A stretch of 64,000 nucleotides of DNA from Deltaproteobacteria bacterium (GTDB lineage: Bacteria > Desulfobacterota > Desulfobacteria > Desulfobacterales > SpSt-501), in NCBI GenBank assembly GCA_016219005.1, contig JACRCN010000087.1:33488-97487 (forward strand), in the 5' to 3' direction. Below the pieces are notes generated by a model. That model was not told the DNA's origin and made no database searches. It was given only the letters and a program-made list of their open reading frames with translations. The number at the start of each line of letters is the position of its first letter. Positions within the stretch are counted from its first letter, which is position 1. Positions 1-10,924 of the stretch are shown in pieces. The translations under genes and the position numbers were made by a program.

Positions 1-57
1 GATGCCCGAGCTCGCTCCCGTAATGAGCACCTTGCGTTCCGCGTGTTGAGTCGACAT
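1..57 (-). CDS. Short-chain dehydrogenase/reductase, N-terminal fragment running off the window
   Basis: Reverse complement from 57 reads MSTQHAERKVLITGASSGI, the SDR TGxxxGI nucleotide-binding motif, with an AAAGGAGAAAAAGG ribosome-binding site upstream (about 58-71). Confidence 0.75.
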   Translation of the reverse strand, partial: MSTQHAERKVLITGASSGI

Positions 58-322
58 CCTTTTTCTCCTTTCGCAAACCTGCGGCGGTATCTTCCGGAAT
101 ACCCGATAGCCTCAGCTGGCCAGCCAGTTGAAGCTCCTGGGTGATTTGAGCCGCAGCTCTTTTCTGGTGCTCACCCTACACCCGGAACATGACCTGAACC
201 TTTCTCCAGGATTACATTTTTGAAAGGATTGGGCCGAGAGGGGAGCATCTCCCGGAAATGAAAGCTGCGGCTGGGCAGGTCGGATCGGGGATGCCGCCGG
301 CGACGAGGAAGCTGATCTGAAT

Positions 323-1747
323 TCAGGCGGCGGGGCAATGCGGGGGGGCCGCTACCGGAAGAAGCACCTTGAACGTGGATCCCTGGCCGGGACTGCTTTC
401 GACCTCGATGCGCCCCCTGTGGGCGCGGATCACGGCTTGAACCATGCTCAATCCGAGGCCGAGGCCGCGCTGGGAGCGTCCCTTTTCCCCGCGGAAAAGG
501 CGGTCGAATATCCTTGGCAGGTCTTGAGCCGGAATGCCGATGCCGTTGTCTCTTACCAGGACCGCCACGTCGGTCTCGCCCATGACCGCTTCGATGACAA
601 TCGAACCGCCGCTGGAAGTGAATTTGACCGCATTGTCCACCAGATTGGCAACCACTTGCCGAATTCGGTTAGAGTCCACCCGGACATGAAGCGCCTCAGG
701 AAGTGCCGTGGACAGGGTCACGCCCTTATCCTCCGCCACGTACTGGTAGAGATCGGCCACGTCTCTTACCAGTGCAACGATATCCGTGCTTTCTGATTTC
801 AGGTTCATGATTCCCTTTTCAGCCTCGGAGATGTCCATGAGCGTGTCCAGTGTGTTGACGATGCGTTCCGACTCCTCGGCGCTGTCCATGAGGGCCTCTC
901 GCAGGGGCCCTGTCCCGGAATCCGATTGAAGGGCGGTCTCGATGCCGCTGCGCATTCGGGTGACCGGGGTGCGCAGATCGTGGGCGACGTTGTCCAGCGC
1001 CTCACGCATGCCTCCCACCAGGGCCTCGATCCTTCCGAGCATTCCATTGAAAAGCTGGACGAGCTCCTCAAGCTCGTCGTCCGATTGACGGGAGGGTACC
1101 CGCGCATTCAAATTGCCGCCGTCGATGCATCGCACGGTTTGAATCAGGCCACGAATGGGCCGCAGAGCCCTGAGGGCGAGAAACAAGCCGGTGGTGATGC
1201 CGACCAGAACCACCGGGATCATGATTCCTGCGAAAATGGCTCCGAAACCCTCCAGGAGGTGTCCCGGCTTTTGAGGCTTCTTGCCGATCTGCAGGATCGA
1301 ACCGTCTGAAAGACGGCGGCTGAAAACATCGAGCATGTCCCCGTGCTCATTCGAAACCGGAAATCGCCACTGCTCCTCCGACACGGGGATGGAGCTGTTT
1401 ACGATCTTTTTCAGATCAGGCTCTTTCCACCGGCTGGGAATGGTTTCCGTGAGCGTGCGGTTGTCGGAATCCGCCAGGCGAATGAGCAGACCGGATTCCA
1501 GGTTGTTCGCCTGCTCCAGGCGAATGCCCCGGATGAGCGCCGGCAAGCCGTCGGTCCGCTCCACGAGCGCGTATTCGCTGATCTTCGCTTGAACAACTTT
1601 CTGGTCATAGGCCCTGATCGTTGAGGAAACCAGATAATACGTGAGCGCGAAAAGGATCAGGGAGCTGAAAATGAAGATGGCCGCATACCAAATGGTCAAT
1701 CGGAAACCGAGAGTCTTCCTGAATTGCCTAAGATTTCTTAATAACAT
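323..1747 (-). CDS. Sensor histidine kinase (HAMP, HisKA, HATPase)
   Basis: Two TM segments, HAMP, H-box [16 protein letters not shown]-box [10 protein letters not shown]-boxes DNGIGIP and GLGLGLSMV. Confidence 0.92.
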   Translation of the reverse strand: MLLRNLRQFRKTLGFRLTIWYAAIFIFSSLILFALTYYLVSSTIRAYDQKVVQAKISEYALVERTDGLPALIRGIRLEQANNLESGLLIRLADSDNRTLTETIPSRWKEPDLKKIVNSSIPVSEEQWRFPVSNEHGDMLDVFSRRLSDGSILQIGKKPQKPGHLLEGFGAIFAGIMIPVVLVGITTGLFLALRALRPIRGLIQTVRCIDGGNLNARVPSRQSDDELEELVQLFNGMLGRIEALVGGMREALDNVAHDLRTPVTRMRSGIETALQSDSGTGPLREALMDSAEESERIVNTLDTLMDISEAEKGIMNLKSESTDIVALVRDVADLYQYVAEDKGVTLSTALPEALHVRVDSNRIRQVVANLVDNAVKFTSSGGSIVIEAVMGETDVAVLVRDNGIGIPAQDLPRIFDRLFRGEKGRSQRGLGLGLSMVQAVIRAHRGRIEVESSPGQGSTFKVLLPVAAPPHCPAA

Positions 1748-2402
1748 ACCCGACTCCCCGGATGGTGTGGATCAATTTTTGATCAAAATCCCGGTCCACC
1801 TTGTTTCGCAGGCGGCACACCAGGACATCCACCACGTTGGTCTGCGGATCGAAGTTATAATTCCAGATGTGCTCCAGAATCATGGTCTTGGACACGACCC
1901 GGTTCTCATGCCGCATGAGATATTCGAGCAGGCTGAACTCGCGCGGCGGCAGCTCGACCTTCTGTCCGGACCGAACAACCTCGCGGGTGAGAAGATCCAT
2001 GGAAAGATCGCCGATCGCCAGACTGGCGGCTTCTGCAGTTCCCGTCGATCGGCGAATCAAGGCCTGCAGCCGCGCCAGCAACTCGGCGAAGACGAAAGGT
2101 TTTACCAGGTAATCGTCGCTGCCCGTCTGCAGCCCTTTGATCCGGTCCCCGACCGATCGCTTGGCGCTCAGAATGATCACCGGGGTATGGGCCTGCGCCT
2201 TCCGCATTTCAGCGATGAGCGACAACCCATCGAGGCCCGGCAGCATGACGTCGATGATGGCGGCATCGTAGGGTTCGGTTTGAGCGAGGAACAGACCATC
2301 TTCGCCATTGCCGCTATGGTCGACGGCAAAACCTGCCTGCTCCAGTCCTTTGATGATGAAGCAGGCAATTTTAATGTCATCTTCCACAACCAGAATACGC
2401 AT
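1728..2402 (-). CDS. OmpR-family response regulator
   Basis: [13 protein letters not shown] receiver domain plus winged helix ([13 protein letters not shown]...[11 protein letters not shown]); overlaps the kinase start. Confidence 0.93.
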   Translation of the reverse strand: MRILVVEDDIKIACFIIKGLEQAGFAVDHSGNGEDGLFLAQTEPYDAAIIDVMLPGLDGLSLIAEMRKAQAHTPVIILSAKRSVGDRIKGLQTGSDDYLVKPFVFAELLARLQALIRRSTGTAEAASLAIGDLSMDLLTREVVRSGQKVELPPREFSLLEYLMRHENRVVSKTMILEHIWNYNFDPQTNVVDVLVCRLRNKVDRDFDQKLIHTIRGVGYVIKKS

Positions 2403-2570
2403 GGGGGTATCCTTCGTGATTCTCAGTGAGCGCGGCGGTGTTGACGACACCGGCCAAGGGGCAGGAAAAGGGCAACACGTGAAAGCGGAACTACCGTAGG
2501 CAAGCGGCCATCCCGCCCGTCAAACGGGATGGCGTTCAGCGCTGAAGTCCGGCCCATGAAAAGAACCCGC

Positions 2571-4550
2571 TCAGTGCAGGGCGACAAGCGACGGGGCATT
2601 TTTTCTCAGCTTCTGCAGCACCACCACCACGGCCACGCAGACCGCTCCCGCCAAGCTGCCGATGTGCCAGGGCAGCACGAAGCCCAATGCTCCGACGATC
2701 GTTATCGCCCGTTCCAGTGAACTGGACCGCTTGAGAAGCCAGCCAGAGCAGCCCGAGGCCAAAAGGCCGATTCCCACGAACGCGGATAGGATAGTCCAAA
2801 CGCCGCTCATCACATCGATCCCTTCAAAATGCAGGAGAAGGGCTCTCCCCTCGGGGAGCACCGTGAAAATAAACGGCAGCAGGAAGGCCGGGAGCGTATA
2901 TTTCCAGGCCATCATGGTCGTCTTATAGGGGTTGCCGCCGGTGATAGCCGCGGCGGCGAACGGCGACAGTGCCGTGGGCGGTGAGACCTCGGAAAGCAGG
3001 GCGTAGTAGAAGATGAACATGTGGGCGGCGTAGTCCGGGACACCCAGCTTGGTCAGCGCCGGGGCCGCAATCACCGCGGCGATGATGTAGGTCGCCGTGA
3101 TGGGCACGGCGAGACCGATGATCCAAAGCAGGATGCCGGTATATACAGCCGTCATGAAGAGGCTGCCGCCGGCATAGTCGATGATGATGCTGGATAGCTT
3201 GAGCCCCAGCCCCGTGAGGCTTACGATGCCGACGATGATCCCGGCCGCGGCGCAGATGGCGCCCACGTTGAGCACGGTGAGAGATCCCTGTTTGAGGGCT
3301 TCCATCAGTTTAGGCGGCGTGAACCGGCTCTCTTTGCGAATGAACGAAACCAGAAAGCAGGTCACGATCGCTGCAAAAACGGCGATCTGGGCGGTGAAGC
3401 CGGCGACCAGAAAGCCAACAATGGCTGCCAGCGGAATGAAGTGGTAGCCATAGCGCTTGAACAACTGGGAGGCCGTGCCGGCCCGGGTGAGCGCGACCTC
3501 TTTCAGCCCGAATTTCCTGGCATCGAACTCCACCATCCACAGCAGCCCCCAATAATAAAGCGCGGCGGGAATGGTGGCGAGCAAGATGACATCCAGGTAG
3601 CTGATCCGCAGGAACTCCGCGATCAGAAAAGCCGCCGCCCCCATGACCGGCGGGGTGGTGATGGCCCCCATGCCGCCCGCAGCCAGAAACCCTCCGGCGT
3701 TGTTGCGGTCGTAGCCGGACTGGGACAGCATGGGGTAGGCCACGGACCCGATGGCCACGGTGTTGGCAACCCCCGAGCCGGAAACCATCGCTAAAAAATA
3801 GGAGGTGGCCACCACCGCCCGGCCGGCGGCCGTCGGCTTCTGCCCCATGCTGGCAAATGCGAAGTCCACGTAAAACTTGCCCGCGCCCGAGACGGTCAGA
3901 AAGGCGCCGAAGATGCAGAACCCGGCGATGATCGTGGAGCACACGTCAATGGGCACCCCGAAGACGCCTTCCAGCGTCATGTACATGTGGCCGATGATGC
4001 GCTCGATATCGTAGCCGCGGTGCGTCCAGGGGGCTGGCAGCCACGGCCCAAAATAGGCATACAGCAGAAAGAGAATGCAGGTGATTGGCATGATCCAGCC
4101 GGATGAACGTCGGGTGGCTTCCAGTATGAGCAGGATGAACAGGACCCCGAGGTTCAGATCCCATGTTTCGGGTGTCACCGCCCGGTAGATGAACTCCTCG
4201 AAGTCGAAGAGCATATAGCCGATGCACACCAGGCCCAGGGCCGACAGGGTGATGTCAATCAGGGTGATCTTGCCCTTGTACTTTGGGGTTATCGGATAAT
4301 AGAGAAACGACAGCGCCAGAAGAAATGCCACGAAGACGCTTCTGAGAATCTGGGTGGTGACGGGGACAATGGCCGTATAAAGTGCGAAGGCCGACAAAGC
4401 GACCGCCAGCCAGGTAATGACCTGATGCCAGAAGCCCACCACCTTGCGCGTGGCGCCCTCCTCCGCCTCCATCAATTGATCGAGCTTCTTTTGCTGCTCC
4501 TCGGTGAGATCCGCGCCGGAGGTCCCCATCGTCGTCTGCTTGTCAGTCAT
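2571..4550 (-). CDS. TRAP transporter fused 4TM/12TM permease (TAXI type)
   Basis: Multi-TM protein with DctM-like motifs (GSGVANTVAIGSVAYPML, AITTPPVMGAAAFLIAEF); start chosen at MTDKQTT, overlapping the upstream stop by 4 nt. Confidence 0.9.
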   Translation of the reverse strand: MTDKQTTMGTSGADLTEEQQKKLDQLMEAEEGATRKVVGFWHQVITWLAVALSAFALYTAIVPVTTQILRSVFVAFLLALSFLYYPITPKYKGKITLIDITLSALGLVCIGYMLFDFEEFIYRAVTPETWDLNLGVLFILLILEATRRSSGWIMPITCILFLLYAYFGPWLPAPWTHRGYDIERIIGHMYMTLEGVFGVPIDVCSTIIAGFCIFGAFLTVSGAGKFYVDFAFASMGQKPTAAGRAVVATSYFLAMVSGSGVANTVAIGSVAYPMLSQSGYDRNNAGGFLAAGGMGAITTPPVMGAAAFLIAEFLRISYLDVILLATIPAALYYWGLLWMVEFDARKFGLKEVALTRAGTASQLFKRYGYHFIPLAAIVGFLVAGFTAQIAVFAAIVTCFLVSFIRKESRFTPPKLMEALKQGSLTVLNVGAICAAAGIIVGIVSLTGLGLKLSSIIIDYAGGSLFMTAVYTGILLWIIGLAVPITATYIIAAVIAAPALTKLGVPDYAAHMFIFYYALLSEVSPPTALSPFAAAAITGGNPYKTTMMAWKYTLPAFLLPFIFTVLPEGRALLLHFEGIDVMSGVWTILSAFVGIGLLASGCSGWLLKRSSSLERAITIVGALGFVLPWHIGSLAGAVCVAVVVVLQKLRKNAPSLVALH

Positions 4551-5020
4551 CGCCAAAGCTCCCTGAGTTGGTGGATCAAATAGGTGCAAAGCGGCGGTCG
4601 CGCCAGCCGGATGAGGATTCGGCCTTCATCCGCCGGAACCGCTGCCAGCGGGATGCAGCGGTCGCCCACGCAGAGCACGTGGTTGCCAACGCTGTCCGCC
4701 GGGACGGAAAATTCCTGAAGCGTCCTGCTGGCATTGTGCGGGCCCCTGGTTTCAATGCCGAGGTACTCGAGGGCAGCCTCAGAGGAGACGACCTGGAAGA
4801 GCACCAGGCGCCCGGCCTCCACCCGGAGCCGCTCCTCCACCGGTACACCGTACATGGACTGGATGTAGTGCAGGGAGACCAGATCCCCCTCGCGAACCCA
4901 CACATGAGGCCCGGCCCGCCCGATCTCCAGCACTTGCGGCCGGATGCCGGCTACCAGGCAGGCCACCCCCAGCACGGCGAACGTCGCGATGCGCCGCGCC
5001 CGGGCACTTAGCCGGCTCAC
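4547..5020 (-). CDS. DUF1850 domain protein
   Basis: Small protein between TAXI and TRAP permease genes, with LHYIQSMYGVPVEERLRVEAGRLVL; GTG start overlaps the TAXI stop (GTGA). Confidence 0.75.
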   Translation of the reverse strand: MSRLSARARRIATFAVLGVACLVAGIRPQVLEIGRAGPHVWVREGDLVSLHYIQSMYGVPVEERLRVEAGRLVLFQVVSSEAALEYLGIETRGPHNASRTLQEFSVPADSVGNHVLCVGDRCIPLAAVPADEGRILIRLARPPLCTYLIHQLRELWR

Positions 5021-6027
5021 GCGGGTACGCTCACCCCCTTTTCCTTGAAGAATTTGGCAGCCCCCCTGTGATAGGGGATGGCCTTGTTGGAGGCGCCATT
5101 CTCCAGGGTAAAATTGGTGGCTTCCTTGTGAATGGCGGCGAGCTCGGGCTGGTGTTCGAAGATCACCTTGGTGATCTGATAGGCCAGGGCGTCGTCCATG
5201 GCTTCGTTGCAGATAATGATGTTGGCGACGCCGCACACGGGGGTGTCGTAACCGACACCGGTGTAAACGCCCTTGGGGATGATGGATTTATAGTAAACCG
5301 GTCCGTATTTAGCGCTCATGGGTGCAATCAGGTCCTCGTGGGGGATCAGGACCATCTTGATCCCGGGGGAGGCAGCGAGGTCCATGACGGAGGAAGTGGG
5401 AACACCGCCGTCCCAAAAGTAGGCATCGATCTTGCCGTCCTTCATGGCGCCGGCCGACTCGGCCGCGCCCAGGCGATCCTTCTTGACATCTTTTTCGTGG
5501 TTCAAACCGGCCGCCTCGAGCGTGCGCAGCGCCTTGACCTCGGTGCCGCTGCCGGGCGCGCCCGTGGACACGCGTTTGCCCTTGAGATCGGCCACTTTCT
5601 TGATTCCCGTGCCTTCGGTGGTTACCACGTGCATAATATTGGGGTAGGTGACGCAGAGGGTCCGGAGGGCAAGCGCATTCTTGAAGTTCCCCTGCCCCTT
5701 GAGCGCGTCATAGGCTACATCATTCATGCAGAACGCCAAATCGGACTTTTTGGCGCCGACGAGCTTGCAGTTATCGACCGAGGCGGCGGTCACCTCCGCC
5801 GTGGCTTCAACCCCTGCGTACTTGGTAAGCACGCTGGCAACCCCACCGCCCAAAACGAAATATACCCCGCCCATGCCGCCTGTCGCCACCGATATCCGTT
5901 TCTTGTCCTGGGCATGGAGGTTTGGCACCCCGCTCAGGAGGGCAGCACCACCCATGGCGGCACTGAGTTTCAGAAAGTCCCGGCGTACGATCCCATGACC
6001 CATGTCGAGCAGACGAACGATTCCCAT
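5017..6027 (-). CDS. TAXI family TRAP transporter solute-binding subunit (Tat-type signal)
   Basis: RRDFLKLSAAMGGAALLSG signal; ISVATGGMGGVYFVLGGGVASVL TAXI motif; linked to a TRAP permease. Confidence 0.9.
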   Translation of the reverse strand: MGIVRLLDMGHGIVRRDFLKLSAAMGGAALLSGVPNLHAQDKKRISVATGGMGGVYFVLGGGVASVLTKYAGVEATAEVTAASVDNCKLVGAKKSDLAFCMNDVAYDALKGQGNFKNALALRTLCVTYPNIMHVVTTEGTGIKKVADLKGKRVSTGAPGSGTEVKALRTLEAAGLNHEKDVKKDRLGAAESAGAMKDGKIDAYFWDGGVPTSSVMDLAASPGIKMVLIPHEDLIAPMSAKYGPVYYKSIIPKGVYTGVGYDTPVCGVANIIICNEAMDDALAYQITKVIFEHQPELAAIHKEATNFTLENGASNKAIPYHRGAAKFFKEKGVSVPA

Positions 6028-6358
6028 CACCTGATTCTCCTTATTCGGCTGTGAGGTTGCGAAGCGATGACCGGTCCGTATCGCCATGCAAGGCAATTGA
6101 ACGTCGACCATCGGGCAGAGGTCATCCCCTCGTGCGCGCTCAGGCATTACGCGCAATTCCGAGGAGGCAGCGTTCTGATGAATTGTGCCTGATCCGGGCA
6201 GAAGGAGCTGAAGGACCTTGGATGCCCTTAAGAACGCAAACGGCCTGAAATGTCAATAGGCTTGCCGGAGGAAAGCGGCTTTCGGCGGAGGCAAAAAAGG
6301 GCGGGACCGATGCCGCACCCGCGCCCCCGGGTCCGGAGGCCGGGTTGGCGCCGGTCGG

Positions 6359-6976
6359 CTACAGTTCCTCGCGGATGGCGATACCGCTCGCTTTCATTTC
6401 CTCCAACGCCTCGGCCGTGGTGTCGGGGGCCACGCCTCGGCTGAGCCCTGCCACCACGGTGGCCTTGTAGCCGGCCTTCGCCGCATCCAGGGCCGTCGCC
6501 TTCACGCAGTAATCCGTGGCGATACCGTAGACGATGAGATCCTGGATGCTTCTTTTTTTCAAGAGGCCATCCATCTCCGTCCTGGCCCCGCCGTCGTCCT
6601 GGAAACCCGAGTAGCTGTCGTAATTCCGATCTTTCCCCTTTTGCACAACGGCATCAAAAAACGTCTCATCGAGAAGCAGTTTGGCGTTTTCGGTGCCCTG
6701 GACGCAGTGCGGCGGCCAGAGCACCTGTTTTTTGTCTCGGACCGCGACCACGTCGAACGGCTTCCGGCCGGGATGGTTCGTGTAAAACGAAATGTGATCC
6801 GCCGGATGCCAGTCCTGGGTGGCGAGCACGGTGTAGCCTGACTGCTTCAGCGCCCCGGTGGCTTTCCTGAGTTTTTCGATGAATGCCGCATCCGTACCCT
6901 CGACGGCGAGTGCTCCCTTTTTCCAGGTGGTGAAATCCCCTTGCACGTCGACCACGATGACGCCCATGATTTTCAT
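6359..6976 (-). CDS. Nicotinamidase/isochorismatase-family cysteine hydrolase
   Basis: VVDVQGDF and VYGIATDYCVKATALDAAKAGY catalytic signatures. Confidence 0.85.
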   Translation of the reverse strand: MKIMGVIVVDVQGDFTTWKKGALAVEGTDAAFIEKLRKATGALKQSGYTVLATQDWHPADHISFYTNHPGRKPFDVVAVRDKKQVLWPPHCVQGTENAKLLLDETFFDAVVQKGKDRNYDSYSGFQDDGGARTEMDGLLKKRSIQDLIVYGIATDYCVKATALDAAKAGYKATVVAGLSRGVAPDTTAEALEEMKASGIAIREEL

Positions 6977-7256
6977 GACGACTCCCTTGGAAATGTTTGA
7001 AGTTTCCTGTCTGCAGAGCTGCGCAATAAACCGGGCTGTATTGAAAGCATACGTGAAAAGCCGTAATCCCGTCAATGGGCTCGCCGCGGAAGCGGTTGGC
7101 CGCAGATATGGATTTTCAATTGCTTTCGTCTCATTATTTCTCATATACTCACCGCATCCGGAAAGGTCCGAACGGAAACGATCGGAGGCCTCGCCAGCGG
7201 TAGGATTCGCCGGTTACCCTGCAACCTTACGGTGAGCTTGTTCAGGAGCCCGCGCC

Positions 7257-8612
7257 ATGACGTTTTCGTCCGTTCAAACCATCCGCTCGGCAATATCCCG
7301 CACCCGGCAATTCTTTTTGTCCGGGCTGTGGTCGACGCAGCTGGACGCGCTGCCGAAGTGGAAAGCCCTGCCGGTACGGTTCCTGCGCGCCTTGACGTTA
7401 GCGGTGGCGGATTTCTTCAAAGACGATTGCACGCTGCGCGCCTCCTCCCTGACGTTCTACACCCTGCTGTCGATCGTGCCGGTCTGCGCGGTCATGTTCG
7501 GCGTTGCCAAGGGGTTCGGTTTCGACAAGCTGCTGGAAAAGGAGCTGATGGAGCAACTGGCCGGGCAGGAGCAGGCGCTGGAGCGCATCCTCGCATTCTC
7601 CCGAAAGCTGCTCGAGAACACCCAGGGCGGCCTGATGGCCGGCGCCGGTGTAGTGATGATGTTCTGGGCGGCGATCAAGGTGCTCGGCAACATCGAAGTC
7701 GCCCTGAACGCCATGTGGGCTATCAAGAAGCAGAGGACGTGGTGGCGGCGCTTCAGCGATTACCTGGCGGTGATGATCTTCAGCCCGATCCTGCTGATCG
7801 TGGCCGGAGGCGCGACCGTCTTCATTCGCACCCAGGTCAGCGCCATCGCCGGGAAATTCGCCATCGCGGGCATGATGGGCCCGCTGGTTTTACAGGCCTT
7901 GAAGCTGAGCCCGCTCGTCCTGATCTGCGCCCTCTTCACCCTGATCTACATGGTCATGCCGAACACCCGGGTCCCGTTCAAGCCGGCCCTGGGCGGCGGC
8001 ATCATCGCAGGAATTCTTTTCCAGATCGTCCAGGTGGTTTACATCGAGTTTCAGGTCGGGGTGGCCAGCTACAACGCCATTTACGGGAGTTTTGCGGCCC
8101 TGCCGCTTTTCTTTGTCTGGGTGCAGACAAGCTGGACCCTGGTGCTGTTCGGCGCGAAACTGTGCTACGCGTTCCAGAGCGCGGATACGTATTGCAGCGC
8201 CACGGGGTGCCCCGGGCTGCGACCCCACGAGAAGAAACTGCTGGCGCTGCGCATTGCGCGGTTGGTGATCCAGGATTTTGCCGCCGGGCAGGCGCCGTCG
8301 ACGGTCCCGCAGATTTCACAGCGCCTGCGGGTTCCGGCCCGCCGGGTGCAGGAACTGGTGGACGAACTCAGGCAAAGCGGCATTTTCACCGAAACCCGCA
8401 TCGCTAAAGGCCGCAAGCCGGCTTTCCAGCCGGCTACCGACATCCGCCGGCTCGACGTGCAGCGGGTAATTGAAGCGCTGGAGTTTGCCGGTGCCCCGCA
8501 AGAAGAAGTGCTGCTCTCAACCGCAGACTCCGCAACTATCGAGGAAGCCCTCCGCGAACTCGACCGGGCCGCGGCCCAGTCCCCGGCCAACCGGCCCTTG
8601 AAGGACTTGTAG
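7257..8612 (+). CDS. YihY/BrkB family inner membrane protein with C-terminal extension
   Basis: LRASSLTFYTLLSIVPVCAVMFGVAKGFGF and the multi-TM YihY core (YNAIYGSFAALPLFFVWVQTSWTLVLFGA), then a roughly 130 aa tail resembling a winged helix. Confidence 0.9.
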   Translation: MTFSSVQTIRSAISRTRQFFLSGLWSTQLDALPKWKALPVRFLRALTLAVADFFKDDCTLRASSLTFYTLLSIVPVCAVMFGVAKGFGFDKLLEKELMEQLAGQEQALERILAFSRKLLENTQGGLMAGAGVVMMFWAAIKVLGNIEVALNAMWAIKKQRTWWRRFSDYLAVMIFSPILLIVAGGATVFIRTQVSAIAGKFAIAGMMGPLVLQALKLSPLVLICALFTLIYMVMPNTRVPFKPALGGGIIAGILFQIVQVVYIEFQVGVASYNAIYGSFAALPLFFVWVQTSWTLVLFGAKLCYAFQSADTYCSATGCPGLRPHEKKLLALRIARLVIQDFAAGQAPSTVPQISQRLRVPARRVQELVDELRQSGIFTETRIAKGRKPAFQPATDIRRLDVQRVIEALEFAGAPQEEVLLSTADSATIEEALRELDRAAAQSPANRPLKDL

Positions 8613-8884
8613 ACCCTCAACCGGCCTGTGCAGCGATCGGCCGCCCCTGCGGGGCTTTGAGCCGACGTTGAAAGATTAAGGCGGGCAAACCAACCGGTTT
8701 TTTACACGGAGACCTGCACCACGATCTCCATCCCTGGAACTCCTTGAATGCCATGCCGAACGCGTCAAACGGTTTGTCGCACCGGCATTTGACATGGCTG
8801 GGGCGGAGGGAGTAAAGTCGCCGGGTCGATTGAGTCTATTACGTCAGTAGAGTTTGTTGCGTTTATGCCTTAAGGAGATTTGCC

Positions 8885-10597
8885 ATGATCGGCGCCAAAG
8901 TTATCGTGGACATGTTGCGGCAGTACCAGGTGGAATTCATCTTCGGTGTCCCGGGGGACACCAGCATTGCCCTCTACGAGGCGCTCTACGACGCCGGGGA
9001 AGGCATCCGCCACGTGATGGCCCGCGACGAGCGCTCCGCCTCGTTCATGGCCGACGCCTACGCGCGCCTGTCGCACAAGCCCGGGATCTGCGAATGCCCC
9101 AGCGGCGCAGGTCCGCTCTATTCCGTCCCGGGGGTCGCCGAGGCCAACGCCTCCTCCGTCCCGGTCATCCTGATGACTTCCGACATCCCGCTCGGCGGCG
9201 AGGGCAAGCAGACCATCACCGAGCTCGACTGCCAGAAACTCTTCGAGTCCATCACCAAGTGGTCGAGTGTCCTCAAGGACGTGCGCAAGATTCCGGAAAC
9301 CTTCCGCCGCGCCTTCCGCATCGCCACCTCCGGCCGACCCGGCGCGGTGCACCTGGCCCTGCCCCAGGAGGCGCTCAAGGGCGAGTACACGGGCGAGCCG
9401 CACACGGTCTACGCCGAGCCGGACTGCTGCGAATACCCGGCCTTCCGCACCCGCGGCAGTCGCCAGGTGCTCGAGGAGCTGACCCGGCAGCTCAGCGGCG
9501 CACGCCGTCCCGTCGTTATCGCCGGCGGCGGCGCCAACCACTCGCAGGCCGGGCCCCAGGTCATCGCGCTGGCGGAGTGGCTCCGCGCGCCGGTGGTCAC
9601 CACTATTTCCGGCCAGGGCATCATGCCGGACGAGCACCCGCTGGCGCTGGGGGTCATCGGCGACAACGGCTTCCACCCCCACGCCCACCGCGCGGTCGAG
9701 GACGGCGACGTCCTGCTCTACGTGGGCTGCAAGATGGGTTCGGTGTCCACCATCAGCTGGACGCTGCCCTCCTACCGCCCCGACCGCAAGATCCTCCAAG
9801 TCGACCTCGATCCCAAGCTGCTGGGCAACAACTTCCCGAATACGCTCAGCGTCGCCGGCGACGCCCGCCTGGTGCTGGACGACCTGATGGTCCTGCTCAA
9901 GCATTCCACCCCGGCCCGGACATCCTCCCCGTGGGTGGACGAGCTGAACCGCCTGCGCCGCCGGTTCTGGGAGGAGGCGCAGGCGGCGCTGAATTCGGAC
10001 GCAACGCCGATCCGGCCGGAGCGCGTCATGACGGCGCTGAACCGCCACCTGACGCCACCCTCCATTGTCATTTCCGATGCCGGAACCCCGACGCCCTACA
10101 TCACGCGTTTCCTCAAGCTGGCCGGCAAGGGCTCGCGCTTCATCATCCCCCGCTCCTACGGCGGCCTGGGCTATGCCATCCCGGCGGTGGTCGGCGCGTT
10201 TTTCGCGCAGCCCGGCGCGCGGCTGGTGGGCCTGTTCGGCGACGGCAGCCTCGGCATGTCCGCCGGCGAACTCGAGACCATCGCCCGGCTCAAGATCCCG
10301 GCCGTGCTGATCCATTTCAACAACGCCACCTTCGGCTGGATCCGTTCGCTGCAGGCCCTGCACAGCCAGGGCAAGTTCTACTCCGTGGATTTCACCGCCG
10401 GCAACCCCTGCCTGGTCGCCCAGGGCTTCGGCCTCAAGGCCCATGCCGTGAAATCCATCACCGATTTAGAGGAGGGCCTGCAACAAGCGTTTGCATCGGA
10501 AGGGCCGGTGTTCCTGGATATTCCCACCGCACCCAACCCCGGCGAGCTTCCGCCGGTCTATTCCTGGCTGCGGGCGGCGGAACACTCAAAAAAATAG
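8885..10597 (+). CDS. ThDP-dependent enzyme, acetolactate-synthase-large-subunit-like
   Basis: FGVPGDTSIALYEAL, ARDERSASFMADAYAR and GDGSLGMSAGELETIARLKIPAVLIHFNN ThDP motif; AAGGAGA RBS. Confidence 0.88.
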   Translation: MIGAKVIVDMLRQYQVEFIFGVPGDTSIALYEALYDAGEGIRHVMARDERSASFMADAYARLSHKPGICECPSGAGPLYSVPGVAEANASSVPVILMTSDIPLGGEGKQTITELDCQKLFESITKWSSVLKDVRKIPETFRRAFRIATSGRPGAVHLALPQEALKGEYTGEPHTVYAEPDCCEYPAFRTRGSRQVLEELTRQLSGARRPVVIAGGGANHSQAGPQVIALAEWLRAPVVTTISGQGIMPDEHPLALGVIGDNGFHPHAHRAVEDGDVLLYVGCKMGSVSTISWTLPSYRPDRKILQVDLDPKLLGNNFPNTLSVAGDARLVLDDLMVLLKHSTPARTSSPWVDELNRLRRRFWEEAQAALNSDATPIRPERVMTALNRHLTPPSIVISDAGTPTPYITRFLKLAGKGSRFIIPRSYGGLGYAIPAVVGAFFAQPGARLVGLFGDGSLGMSAGELETIARLKIPAVLIHFNNATFGWIRSLQALHSQGKFYSVDFTAGNPCLVAQGFGLKAHAVKSITDLEEGLQQAFASEGPVFLDIPTAPNPGELPPVYSWLRAAEHSKK

Positions 10598-10646
10598 ACC
10601 CACGTGGACCCCTGCGGCAAACGGCCGATTACCCCAAGCGGGCCAT

Positions 10647-10680
10647 AAAAAACCCCGGTGCGAAAGCACCGGGGTTTTTT
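10647..10680 (+). terminator. Rho-independent terminator after the ThDP enzyme gene
   Basis: AAAAAACCCCGGTG-CGAAAG-CACCGGGGTTTTTT; potentially bidirectional. Confidence 0.92.
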
Positions 10681-10765
10681 ATGGTATGTTGGGAAGTTCG
10701 GGTTTGGTATGGGTGTGTTTAGAGTTGAAGATCGCGAACAACTATGGATTGTATCAGAACATTGT

Positions 10766-10794
10766 TTGACACACAACATAGAATGGTCTAAAAT
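10766..10794 (+). promoter_or_regulatory. Sigma70-type promoter upstream of the orphan membrane protein
   Basis: TTGACA-N17-TAAAAT. Confidence 0.6.
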
Positions 10795-10924
10795 TAAAAT
10801 GCAGGGGCATGGACCCCAGCAGTCATTCCCGCCTTTTTAAAAGCCCTGTTGTTTGGTTGAATGCATTCTTTTGTAATGAAGATAAAACAGTCGGTCGATC
10901 CGAATTTGCGATTGAGACAGGCGA

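Noticed and set aside
2508-2532. CCATCCCG/CGGGATGG hairpin between the response regulator and TRAP operon
   Set aside because: Only 8 bp stem with 9 nt loop and no U-tract; not strong enough to call a terminator.
8854-10722. 622 aa plus-strand ORF and 524 aa minus-strand ORF overlapping the ThDP enzyme
   Set aside because: Alternate-frame readings of a GC-rich coding region; the 570 aa frame carries all family motifs.
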